NCBI RefSeq assembly: GCF_022761035.1
Contig: NZ_JAKWJP010000001.1
Location: forward strand, 992,001-1,056,000
Reading direction: 5' to 3'
Source of the DNA: Microbacterium sp. SS28
Lineage (GTDB): Bacteria > Actinomycetota > Actinomycetes > Actinomycetales > Microbacteriaceae
DNA length: 64,000 bases
Shown: positions 15,156 to 23,940 of the stretch, piece after piece
Position numbering within the stretch: position 1 is the stretch's first letter
Layout of the letters: every line of letters starts with the position of its first letter
The notes under the pieces: model-generated
What the model saw: the letters and a program-made list of their open reading frames with translations, nothing else
Database searches by the model: none
Told to the model about the DNA's origin: nothing
Position numbers and translations under genes: made by a program

Positions 15156-18100
15156 ATGGCGCCGCTCATGACCCGCAGATCATGGACCCCGGTCGCAATG
15201 CTCGTGGCGTGCGTGCTGGCCGCGGCATCCTTGGTCTATTCGTCCACTGTCGGCCCGCTTGCCTCGGCGAGCGCCGCGACGGTCAATCTCGGCACGGTCC
15301 AGGGCCAGATGGCCAATCACGTGGGTGTCGACAACGGCACCACGGGAAACTGCATCCGGTACTCGCCCGCCAATACAGCCTCGTCATCGGGTGTGGTCGC
15401 TTCGCCGAACGAGGCCATCACCGCCCACGGCCGCCCTGGACAGAACACGTCGACCTGCCCGGCCACCCTCAGCACCTCATCGCAGAGCTCGGTCGGATTC
15501 CGTCCGTCATCGCTGACGTCGGTGAACGATGGCGCTCCGTTCCTCATCGGACGGATGATCCACTACAACAATCCGGTCTACGCGGACGATCGCTACTTCA
15601 CGGGCGAGCTGCGCTCCACCCTCACGGGCTTCGCGAGCCCGAACGTGCTCACGTTCAACTGGACGCTGGACGAGACGCCGAACAGCGGTGGCAACAACTG
15701 CTGCAACGACACCATCAGCTTCACGAATCAGATCTCGAACGTGACCCTTTCGCAGGGCGGATTGAATTTCAAGCTCGTCATCCTCGGCTTCATCGGAACC
15801 GGAACGGCGGCGACGTGCCCCGCGACACCCACCGGCACACCCCAGAACGTGTTCTCGACCGTGGAAGGCACGCAGACCCACGCGTGTCTGTATGCGTCCA
15901 TCGTGCAGGAGCGATCGCTGACGATCGTGAAGAACGTCGTGGGCACGCCTCCGGGCTCTCCGTCCTTCGCGTTCACGTCGACATCCGCGTTGAACGGCTC
16001 CCCGTGGTCGAGCAGCTCGTTCAGCCTGGCCGGCGGAGGCAGCGTGACGCGCTCGGTGACGAGTGGAGACACTGTGACCGTCACCGAGACCGACCCGGGT
16101 GACGATCGCTGGTCGCTCTCGTCGCTCGTCTGCCGGCAGTTCAATGCCGCGGGCCAGCTCGTCACGATACCGGGGTCGACGAATGCGGCCGCGCGAAAAG
16201 TGACACTGGCGAACGTCCCACCGCCGGAGTTCCCCGCCGATCCATCGATCACCTGCACATTCACCAACACGTACACCCCGCGCTCGACGCTCACCCTCGT
16301 CAAACAGGTGCAGGGTGGCGTCGTCAGTCCCGCTCTCTGGACGCTCACCGCCACGGGGACGACGGGCGCGACCCAGGACACCGTCATCTCGGGACCTTCG
16401 GGATCGGATGCCGTCTCCAACAAGCGGATCGTCGCGGGCGCGTATCAGCTCTCCGAGCAGGGCACCGGCGCCGCCGAGACGGGGTTCGTGCAGGTCGGCA
16501 ACTGGACGTGCACCGCAGGGGCGACATCCTTCCCGGTCACCGCCGAGGGAATCGTCACACTGCCCGACCTGCCTGCGGGGACGATCGTGACCTGCGCTGT
16601 GGTCAACCGGCAGTCGACGGGATCGCTGCGCATCTCCAAGGTCGTCGACGATCCGCTCGGCGGGTACACCGGCGGGACTTCGAAGACCTTCTCGGGGACT
16701 TACGACTGCGGGGCCGGCGCGAGTGGCACGTTCTCGACGCTCACGACGGCGGCACCCGTGACGATCGCCGGAATCCCGTCCGGCCGCGTCTGCTCGGTGA
16801 GCGAGAACCCGCCGACCGGCGGGCTGCTCAACGCGTCCTTCGCGTGGGGCGCACCCGACTACTCGACGCAGCCCGTGACGATCGCCGACCAGCAGACGGC
16901 GACCGTGACGGTGACCAACCGCGTCGAGCAGCTCTTCGGCGCCTTCTCGGTCATCAAGGCGGTCGACGGTCCGGGCGGCTACAGCGGGGGTTCCGACCGC
17001 GTCTTCCCGGTGAGCTACACGTGCACTCTGACCAACGGCCCGACATCGTCGGGAACGCTCAGCGTCACGACCGCGGCGGCGGTCTCGCCGGGCTCGCCGA
17101 TTCCGGCGGGGTCGGTGTGCACCTTCTCAGAGTCACTGACGTCCCAATCCGGAGACTTCTCCGATCCGAGCTTCGCGTGGACGGGAAGCTCGATCGCACC
17201 CGCCTCGATCACGGTCGGCGTCGACGCGACCGCGGCTGTCACGGTGACGAACACCTACGCGCGCGAGACGGGTGAACTCATCATCGCGAAGGTCGTCGAC
17301 GGCGAGGGCTTCATCGGAGCCGGGGAGCCGTTCGTCGTGCTCTACGACTGCGGCGTCGCGCAGGGACAGGTCACCCTCGCGGCCGGTGGCAGTGTGAGCG
17401 TGACGGTTCCCGCGCGCACCCCCTGCACGGTGCAGGAGCAGACGCCCGACCCCGCCCTCCTCTCGCCGGCGTTCGCATGGGGCACCCCGGTATGGTCGCC
17501 CGGCATCACCGCGATCGTTCCCGCGGGCGGCAGCGCGACCCTCACCGTCACCAACCCCACCATCGCGGTGTTCGGAGCGGTGCAGGTGACGAAGTCGATC
17601 TCGGGCGAGACAGCGGGTGTCACCGGGGAGGCGTCATTCGACGTGAGCTTCTCGTGCGACAACGGCTATACGGCGACGTTCCCCGTCGGCGTGGGCGGCA
17701 CGGCGAGCACTGCCGACCTGCCCGTCGGGACGACGTGCGACGTGTCGGAAGCCGCACCCAGCGGCGGACTGATCGACGCGTCGTATGCATGGGGAACACC
17801 GGATGTCTCGCCCTCATCGGTCACCATCACGGCTGCCGGCCAGGTCGTGCCCGTGTCGATCGACAACCCGGTCGTCCGCATCACCGGTGCGCTCACCATC
17901 GCCAAGACCCTCGTCGACCCCGACGGGGTCGTCGATCCCGCCCGGACGTTCGACATCGACTACTCGTGCGTCTACGGCGCCGATGCGCCCGTCACCGGGA
18001 CCGTGTCGCTCCCGCCGGGCGGCTCCCAGACCGTGAGCGGCCTGCTGCTGGGATCCAGCTGCGCCGTGACCGAAGGCGACGCGACCCTCGCGGCGCGCCC

Positions 18101-21100
18101 GAGCGCAGACGACGCCTCGTACGTCTGGCTGCCGGCGTCATACGACCCAGGCACGTCGGTCATCGTGGCATCCGCCGCGACACCGGCCGAAGTCACCGTC
18201 ACGAACACCGTCGATCGACTGGAAGGCAGCGTCCGGCTGACGAAGTCGGTCGTCGGTGCGGGGAAGGACGACGGCTACGACGGAGGCTCGTTCACCTTCT
18301 CGGTCGTCTGCACACTCGGGGGCGTGACCCTCCTCGACGAGACGCCTGCGCTGGCAGACGGTGAGAGCTGGACGCCCCCCGATGCCGTCGACCTGCCGCT
18401 GGGCACGACGTGTGCGATCGCGGAGACGGCGAAGCCCGATCCGACCTCTGCCGCCTTCGGGTGGGATCCCGTGCAGTTCCGCATCGGCGGAGCGCTCGAG
18501 GCGGGCATCGGCGCGGAGTTCGTGCTCGACGACGCGACGATCCCGGTTCAGGTCAACGCGACGAACCCGATTACTCCCCGCACCGGATCGGTCACGCTCG
18601 CAAAGCAGGTCACGGGCCTGACGGACGGCCTCGTCAGCGACGCCGGCTTCGTGGTGAACCTGAACTGCGGCCCGGGCCTTGTCTACCAGGTGACAGTGCC
18701 CTCGAACGGGAGTGCGACGCAGGACGGAATCCCTGTCGGCTCGACCTGCCTCGCCGTCGAGGCGCCCCCCGATCCGTCCCAACTCGTGGACGCGTCGTTC
18801 TCGTGGGGGACGCCCGTGTACGTTCCCGCCGACGCGACGGTCGAGGTCCCGGTCGACGGCGCCGCAACGGTCCAGGTTCAGAATCCGATCGAGCGGGTGC
18901 TCGTCCCCCTTCGACTGATCAAGACGCTGTCGGGGGCGCAAGGCATCATCGACCCTTCACGTCAGTACCCCGTCACGTGGTCCTGCACCTATGGGGGCAC
19001 TTCGTTCGGCGGCACCGTCAGCGTCGTCGCGGACGGGACAGGGATCGAACTGGCGAACGATGTTCCGGTCACCGCGGACTGCTCCGCGACCGAGGGGGAT
19101 GCCGGCGATCCGTCGCCTGACCCCGCCTTCCGCTGGCTCGACCCCGTCATCACGGGCGCCACCGTGACCGCGACCGGCCCCAACGTCGTCACCGTCGCGA
19201 ACACGCTCGTCCGCGACTCGGGCACCGTCCTCGTCCGCAAGCGAGTCACAGGAGCGATCGAGGGGTACGTGAACCTGGGTGGCGGAGACGAGGACTTCAC
19301 CCTCCACGGCTCGTGCAGCGTGCCCGCCTCCCCCGACATCGCGACGCGGTACGCCGACGGCGTCATCGCCGACGGCGGCGAGGTGCCGATCACCGCGAGC
19401 ATCGGCTGGACGTGCTCCGGACGCGAGGACACTCCGTCCAACGATCTCCTCGTCGACTCGTCCTACGCGTGGGGCGAGCCGGTCCTCACCTGGGGGCCCA
19501 TCTCCGACTCGGAGCCGCCCGCACCGACCCCGGAGAACACGGGACCGTTCGTCCTGACCCGCGAACAACCCACGATCGCCTTCTGGGCGGTCAACCCCAT
19601 CGAGCGCGTGAGCGGCGCCTTCCAGATATCGAAGGTGGTGTCCGACCCGTTCGGGGCCGTCGACCCCGACGCGACATTCACCGGCTCGTACTCGTGCGTC
19701 TACGGCACCGACGCACCCGTCACGGGTGTCTGGTCGCTCGAGGCCGGCGAAACGTTCACGGGACCCGATGTGCTGCTCGAGTCGGTGTGCACCGTGACCG
19801 AAGACGACCTGGATGCCGTCGGGCTTCCCGATCCGTCGTTCGAGTGGCTCCCACCGGTCGTCAGCGGCCCTGCCGTCGTCGTGGCGGGTGGCACCGCCAC
19901 CGTCACGGTGACGAACACTGTCGGCCGCCTGTATGCCGGGCTCGATATCGCGAAGACGCTCCAAGATCCGGACGGCGGCGTCCTTCCCGGTGCCGAGTTC
20001 ACAGGGATCTGGACGTGCACGCTCGGGGATCTCGTCCTGTCCGACCGGTTCGGGGTCGCGGCGAACGCGACAGTCGCCGCGTTCGCGCCGGCGGACGAGC
20101 GCGTGCCGGCCTCCTCCACCTGCACGCTCACGGAGGACACCCCGGACCCCGTTGACCTCGTCGACGGCTCGTTCCAGTGGAACGCCCCCGCCTACGATCC
20201 GGACGAAGTCCAGTTGACAGCCGGTGAGACTGGGCTGCTGACGGTCTCCAACTCGGTGAGCCGGGTGTACTCGAACGTCCGTGTCGCAAAGCTCTTGAGC
20301 GGCCCCGGCCGCGATCTCGTAGACCCCGATCGGACGTTCACGGGAACAGTGACGTGCGTCCACGGCACCGATGACCCCGTCGTCAGCACGTGGCAGGCGA
20401 CTCCGGCCACGATCTGGGAGCAGGGCGGGATCCTCGTCGGCTCGGTCTGCACAGCGACCGAGGATCTGCCCGGCGCAGAAGGGCAGCCCGTGGAGGGAGA
20501 CCCGTCGTACGCGTGGGAGGACCCCATCCTCGGCGGCCCCGTCATCGTGACACGCACGAATCGGGCGTTGCCGGTCGCCCAGCTCGCACCGCCGATCGAG
20601 GTGACCAACCCGATCCGTCGAGTCTTCGGCCGCTTCTTCCTGACCAAGCAGGTAGCCGGCGAGGTCGACGGAATCGTCGACCGCACGCAGTCCTACCCGA
20701 TGACGTGGGAGTGCGTGCCGGGGACAGGCGATCCTCTCGGAGGCGACTTCGCTCTCGCCGAGGGCCAGCGGATCGTCGTCGGCCCCGAGAACGACCCTCC
20801 CGACGAGATCCCCATCGGGTCGATCTGCACCCTGACAGAGCCCCTGAACACGATGCCCGAACTCATCGACGACGCGTGGCACTGGAACTCCCCCCAGTTC
20901 ACGGTCGAGGGTCTGTCGAGTGAGCCCGAACCGGTCACCGCACCGTGTGAGGGCACGACACTCCCTTGCCTCGGCGCACGCGCAGTCGTGATCGTCGTGC
21001 CGCACCCGCAGGAGAACGTCCCCGACCCGACGATCGGCATGGAGATCATCAACACGGTCGATCAGACCGCAGGGGCGTTCACCGTGCGCAAGACGAGTGA

Positions 21101-21632
21101 TCCGCCTACCGGCAGCACGATCGAGCCCGGCGAGACCATCACGTACACGGTCACCGTCGACTCCACGGGAACCGTCCCGGTGCACGACGTCGTGATCACC
21201 GACGACCTGACGCAAGTGCTTCGCTACGGCGTCGTCGCCCCGATCACGGCGCCCGCAGGAACGACGGCGACGGTCGATGAGAGCGCATCGACACTCGTCT
21301 GGACGGTAGGGACCCTCGCTGTCGGTGAGAGCGTGACTCTGACGTACCGCCTCACGGTCGGCGAGACTGCATGGGATGCGACGATCCACAATGTCGTGAC
21401 CGCCGTCGGCGACGTGCCTCCGTCCACGTGTGCAGACCCGTTCGACTCTGCATGCACAACGGAGCACGCCACACCGCCCGAGCCTGCCGTACCATCCGGT
21501 CCGCTGCCCCCGACGGGTGGAACAGTCCCGCTCGGGTCGCTGTGGGCAGGGGGTCTGCTGCTCGCCCTCGGCGCAGCCGCCGTGCTCTTCACTCGGCGCC
21601 GCGCCCGCTCGCGGCGCGACCCCTTGCCCTGA
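15156..21632 (+). CDS. Giant LPxTG-anchored surface protein with ~13 DUF5979-like repeats
   Basis: 2158 residues from the ATG at 15156, chosen for the GGAGG seven bases upstream. A signal peptide (VAMLVACVLAAASLVYSS) is followed by an N-terminal domain (to ~residue 255) resembling choice-of-anchor modules (FLIGRMIHYNNPV, LTFNWTLDETPNSGG). Two SpaA-like segments start at RSLTIVKNV and STLTLVKQV. About thirteen repeats of 100-130 residues span ~488-1970; each opens with G-x-(hydrophobic)-K-x-(V/L) and contains a Cys in the S/T-x-C strand and a second in C-x-V/A-x-E. A DUF11-like repeat (~1974-2085), LPPTGG (~2117), a hydrophobic helix and a basic tail complete a sortase signal. It is probably a stalk-like adhesin. 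No sortase lies nearby. Confidence 0.88.
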   Translation: MAPLMTRRSWTPVAMLVACVLAAASLVYSSTVGPLASASAATVNLGTVQGQMANHVGVDNGTTGNCIRYSPANTASSSGVVASPNEAITAHGRPGQNTSTCPATLSTSSQSSVGFRPSSLTSVNDGAPFLIGRMIHYNNPVYADDRYFTGELRSTLTGFASPNVLTFNWTLDETPNSGGNNCCNDTISFTNQISNVTLSQGGLNFKLVILGFIGTGTAATCPATPTGTPQNVFSTVEGTQTHACLYASIVQERSLTIVKNVVGTPPGSPSFAFTSTSALNGSPWSSSSFSLAGGGSVTRSVTSGDTVTVTETDPGDDRWSLSSLVCRQFNAAGQLVTIPGSTNAAARKVTLANVPPPEFPADPSITCTFTNTYTPRSTLTLVKQVQGGVVSPALWTLTATGTTGATQDTVISGPSGSDAVSNKRIVAGAYQLSEQGTGAAETGFVQVGNWTCTAGATSFPVTAEGIVTLPDLPAGTIVTCAVVNRQSTGSLRISKVVDDPLGGYTGGTSKTFSGTYDCGAGASGTFSTLTTAAPVTIAGIPSGRVCSVSENPPTGGLLNASFAWGAPDYSTQPVTIADQQTATVTVTNRVEQLFGAFSVIKAVDGPGGYSGGSDRVFPVSYTCTLTNGPTSSGTLSVTTAAAVSPGSPIPAGSVCTFSESLTSQSGDFSDPSFAWTGSSIAPASITVGVDATAAVTVTNTYARETGELIIAKVVDGEGFIGAGEPFVVLYDCGVAQGQVTLAAGGSVSVTVPARTPCTVQEQTPDPALLSPAFAWGTPVWSPGITAIVPAGGSATLTVTNPTIAVFGAVQVTKSISGETAGVTGEASFDVSFSCDNGYTATFPVGVGGTASTADLPVGTTCDVSEAAPSGGLIDASYAWGTPDVSPSSVTITAAGQVVPVSIDNPVVRITGALTIAKTLVDPDGVVDPARTFDIDYSCVYGADAPVTGTVSLPPGGSQTVSGLLLGSSCAVTEGDATLAARPSADDASYVWLPASYDPGTSVIVASAATPAEVTVTNTVDRLEGSVRLTKSVVGAGKDDGYDGGSFTFSVVCTLGGVTLLDETPALADGESWTPPDAVDLPLGTTCAIAETAKPDPTSAAFGWDPVQFRIGGALEAGIGAEFVLDDATIPVQVNATNPITPRTGSVTLAKQVTGLTDGLVSDAGFVVNLNCGPGLVYQVTVPSNGSATQDGIPVGSTCLAVEAPPDPSQLVDASFSWGTPVYVPADATVEVPVDGAATVQVQNPIERVLVPLRLIKTLSGAQGIIDPSRQYPVTWSCTYGGTSFGGTVSVVADGTGIELANDVPVTADCSATEGDAGDPSPDPAFRWLDPVITGATVTATGPNVVTVANTLVRDSGTVLVRKRVTGAIEGYVNLGGGDEDFTLHGSCSVPASPDIATRYADGVIADGGEVPITASIGWTCSGREDTPSNDLLVDSSYAWGEPVLTWGPISDSEPPAPTPENTGPFVLTREQPTIAFWAVNPIERVSGAFQISKVVSDPFGAVDPDATFTGSYSCVYGTDAPVTGVWSLEAGETFTGPDVLLESVCTVTEDDLDAVGLPDPSFEWLPPVVSGPAVVVAGGTATVTVTNTVGRLYAGLDIAKTLQDPDGGVLPGAEFTGIWTCTLGDLVLSDRFGVAANATVAAFAPADERVPASSTCTLTEDTPDPVDLVDGSFQWNAPAYDPDEVQLTAGETGLLTVSNSVSRVYSNVRVAKLLSGPGRDLVDPDRTFTGTVTCVHGTDDPVVSTWQATPATIWEQGGILVGSVCTATEDLPGAEGQPVEGDPSYAWEDPILGGPVIVTRTNRALPVAQLAPPIEVTNPIRRVFGRFFLTKQVAGEVDGIVDRTQSYPMTWECVPGTGDPLGGDFALAEGQRIVVGPENDPPDEIPIGSICTLTEPLNTMPELIDDAWHWNSPQFTVEGLSSEPEPVTAPCEGTTLPCLGARAVVIVVPHPQENVPDPTIGMEIINTVDQTAGAFTVRKTSDPPTGSTIEPGETITYTVTVDSTGTVPVHDVVITDDLTQVLRYGVVAPITAPAGTTATVDESASTLVWTVGTLAVGESVTLTYRLTVGETAWDATIHNVVTAVGDVPPSTCADPFDSACTTEHATPPEPAVPSGPLPPTGGTVPLGSLWAGGLLLALGAAAVLFTRRRARSRRDPLP

Positions 21633-21750
21633 GGTCAGGGGGGTCTTGCCCTGAGGTGAGGTGGGTACTGCGTCGCCGTGCGCCTGAGCGCTCGACGCGC
21701 GTATCGCGCGATCCGCCCGATGCCTTCCCGCGGCACGCACAATGGGTGCC

Positions 21751-22101
21751 ATGGTCGAGATCTCCGACGCCGACTTCGATGCGATGGTCGCGGAGGAGTA
21801 CGACGCTCTGCCCGAAGACATGGTGAGGGGTCTCGAGAATGTGGCGATCATCATCGCGAACCAGCCCGTGGGCGAGCGGCCACGGCTGTTCGGCCTCTAC
21901 AGCGGACGCCCCCTGAAGACACGGGGCGTGTACGGCTACGGGGAGCTCCCCGACCGGATCACCCTGTTCAAGAACAACATGCAGGAGCACAGCCCGGATC
22001 TCGACGCCCTGCGGATGCGCGTGCGAATCACCCTCGTGCACGAGATCGGACACTACTTCGGGCTCGACGACGCGCGTCTGCGCGAACTCGGGTGGGCCTA
22101 G
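21751..22101 (+). CDS. Minimal zinc metallopeptidase family protein
   Basis: 116 residues from the ATG at 21751; CACAAT at 21738-21743 seven bases upstream suggests a leaderless start, and homologues as I recall them begin at this MVE. The zincin motif HEIGHYFGLDD lies at residues ~97-107, with both metal-binding His and the catalytic Glu. The preceding SGRPLKTRGVYGYGELPDRITLFKN block is characteristic of the small Zincin_1/DUF1025 family. The protein is cytoplasmic with no signal peptide, and its substrate is unknown. Confidence 0.82.
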   Translation: MVEISDADFDAMVAEEYDALPEDMVRGLENVAIIIANQPVGERPRLFGLYSGRPLKTRGVYGYGELPDRITLFKNNMQEHSPDLDALRMRVRITLVHEIGHYFGLDDARLRELGWA

Positions 22102-22161
22102 CCGCGGACACGCTCCCAGCGGAGGTCGCGATCCGCCCCGTGTTCGCGCGGCTCGCTCGTC

Positions 22162-23118
22162 TCAGGACGCGACGATGTCCTGCTGAACCCCGTCGTCGCG
22201 CGCGGCCACCCGGGCCCGGCTCTCCTCGCGGCGGTCGACGAACTTGGTCGCCTGGTCGTCGAGCCCCTGGAGGAATGCCGCCAGCTGCTCGCGGGCCTGC
22301 TCGCCCTCCGGCCCGAAGTCGGTGCGGTCCAGGACGCGCCAGTGCCGCAGCACGGGCATGATCACGTCGTCGTGGTGGAGGCGCAGGTCGTAGATCCCGG
22401 CCTTCGCGATCATCATCGAGCTGCGCCGGAAGCCCGCCATCGTGGCTCCCGGCATCTCGAAGCCGATGACCTCCTTGGCGATCGCCTGCATCGTCGCGTC
22501 GGGCGCGATCTCCAACGCCGCGGAGACGATGTTGCGGTAGAAGATCATGTGGAGGTTCTCGTCCTTGGAGATCCGGGCGAGCATGCGGTCCGCGATCGGG
22601 TCTCCGGTGACCTTGCCGGTGTTGCGGTGCGAGACCCGGGTCGCGAGCTCTTGGAAGGACACGTACGCCACCGCCTCGAGCGCGGTCTTTTCGCCGGAGT
22701 CATAGCCCGAGGTCATGTACTCCATCCGTGCCCGCTCGAGCTCGACAGGGTCGACACCGCGGGTGACGACGAGGTAGTCGCGCATCGCGATGCCGTGCCG
22801 GTTCTCCTCCGCGGTCCAGCGACCCACCCATGTGCCCCACGCGCCGTCGCGGCCGAAGCGGGTCGCGATCTCGCGGTGGTAGGACGGCAGGTTGTCCTCG
22901 GTGAGCAGGTTGGTGAACATCGCGGCCTTGGCCGTCTCGGAGAGCTGCGACTGCTCGGGCGCCCAGTCCTCGCCGCCCAGGAACGCGAAGTCGCGGCCCT
23001 GGCTCCACGGGATGTAGTCGTGGGGATGCCACTCCTGCGCGATCGAGAGGTGGCGGTCGAGGTTCTCGGCCACCACCGGCTCGAGCTCCTCGAGGAGGTT
23101 GGCCGGCGTGCTGGTCAT
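22162..23118 (-). CDS. Acyl-ACP desaturase (ferritin-like di-iron enzyme)
   Basis: 318 residues from an ATG preceded by AAGGGAG. It is a soluble stearoyl-ACP-desaturase-type protein that introduces a double bond into acyl-ACP, close to actinobacterial DesA1/DesA2. The di-iron ligands are visible: Glu in LLTEDNLPSYHRE, the EENRHG motif near residue 116, Glu in FQELATR, and KDENLH near residue 202. Electron donors are not encoded nearby. Confidence 0.9.
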   Translation of the reverse strand: MTSTPANLLEELEPVVAENLDRHLSIAQEWHPHDYIPWSQGRDFAFLGGEDWAPEQSQLSETAKAAMFTNLLTEDNLPSYHREIATRFGRDGAWGTWVGRWTAEENRHGIAMRDYLVVTRGVDPVELERARMEYMTSGYDSGEKTALEAVAYVSFQELATRVSHRNTGKVTGDPIADRMLARISKDENLHMIFYRNIVSAALEIAPDATMQAIAKEVIGFEMPGATMAGFRRSSMMIAKAGIYDLRLHHDDVIMPVLRHWRVLDRTDFGPEGEQAREQLAAFLQGLDDQATKFVDRREESRARVAARDDGVQQDIVAS

Positions 23119-23199
23119 GGTTGCTCCCTTGGTCGCACTGGCCCCAAGACCGAGGCTACCCGCATCTGGGCCCGGTGCGCCGGTGGGCCGCGAGGCCCC

Positions 23200-23283
23200 C
23201 TACTTCTTGACCCCGAGGGTACTGCTCGCGGCCGGACCGGCGCCCGTGCCGTTCACCGCCCAGACGGTCGTCGGGATCCGGGG
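23200..23283 (-). pseudogene. Candidate 3'-terminal gene remnant (~28 codons)
   Basis: Directly downstream of, and in the same frame as, the PycTM-like gene's stop there is a short open segment ending in TAG (VPRIPTTVWAVNG ... STLGVKK). Almost every third base is G or C, as in resident genes and unlike the flanking lower-GC gene. It reads like the tail of a resident protein cut off when the neighbouring pair arrived. The parent protein was not recognised, and chance cannot be excluded at this length. Confidence 0.3.
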
Positions 23284-23295
23284 CACGGTTGATCG

Positions 23296-23778
23296 CTAGC
23301 CGTTGTAGTCCAAGTTCCCGAACACGGCGTCCGAGTAGAACCTCTGACAGACCTGATCGCAGGAATCGAAAGCGATAAGGGCCGTTCCGACGGAGTGCAC
23401 GGCTGCGACCACGAACACCAGAACGACACACGTCAAGGAGATGGCCCACGCGACGTGGTAGTAGACGGTGCGACGCAGACGCGTCTTCTCGAGGTCGTCG
23501 ACATCGATTCCGCGATCGGCCCACCTGAGAAAGATGATGACGAGCAGGAGTCCGCACGAAACCAGGATCAGGAGGAAGACGACGTCCAGAGAGAGATGCA
23601 GAAAGTTCAGTGGCACGTAGCCGAGCCAAACAGCGATCGCCGCGAGCCCAATCGCGTTGAACGTGAGCAGTGCTGACGCTTTCGAGTCGAGGATGTTCAG
23701 GAGGTCGTAGAGGCGGTGAACCTCATCCGAGTCGAAATCTGGTTCGACCGCGGACGTTCTTCGAGTCTCCCGATTCAC
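23296..23778 (-). CDS. Three-helix membrane protein resembling Pycsar/SLATT-type effectors
   Basis: 160 residues from a GTG at 23776-23778; TAGTTT six bases upstream implies a leaderless start. A soluble lead-in (DSDEVHRLYDLLNILDSKASALL) matches the D-x-KAS-x-LL entry to the first helix seen in DUF5706/PycTM and SLATT proteins, which are membrane-acting effectors of nucleotide-signal defence systems. Three helices follow (~38-58, 65-87, 108-130), with a charged loop between helices 2 and 3. Codon use is less GC3-biased than in neighbours. No cyclase is adjacent, so a defence role is only suggested. It is divergent from the 390-residue gene. Confidence 0.55.
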   Translation of the reverse strand: MNRETRRTSAVEPDFDSDEVHRLYDLLNILDSKASALLTFNAIGLAAIAVWLGYVPLNFLHLSLDVVFLLILVSCGLLLVIIFLRWADRGIDVDDLEKTRLRRTVYYHVAWAISLTCVVLVFVVAAVHSVGTALIAFDSCDQVCQRFYSDAVFGNLDYNG

Positions 23779-23900
23779 GCGTCAAAACTAGCGACGTGCT
23801 GCTGAAGAGCACCAGCACGGTGTGTGACAGCCCGACACCCGCATGATGGCGACCACTTTGAGACACGCACCACCCGCTGATCTCGCCCACGAGTGCGGAC

Positions 23901-23940
23901 CGGACAACCTGCCGATGCGCGGAGTATGGTGTGCGGCGTG
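23901..23940 (+). promoter_or_regulatory. Leaderless promoter for the 390-residue protein
   Basis: CGGACA at 23901-23906 and TATGGT at 23925-23930 are separated by 18 bases. TATGGT lies seven bases before the GTG at 23938, so transcription would begin at or one base from the start codon. Confidence 0.5.

Noticed and set aside
21623..21656. Repeated CTTGCCCTGAGGT after the surface-protein gene
   Set aside because: A 13-base direct repeat that could be part of a weak terminator; too short and undistinguished to call a mobile or regulatory element.
18957..21854. 965-residue open frame on the minus strand
   Set aside because: Antisense to the repeat-rich surface protein; Arg/Asp/Gly-rich composition without any domain, as expected from the complement of GC-rich codons.
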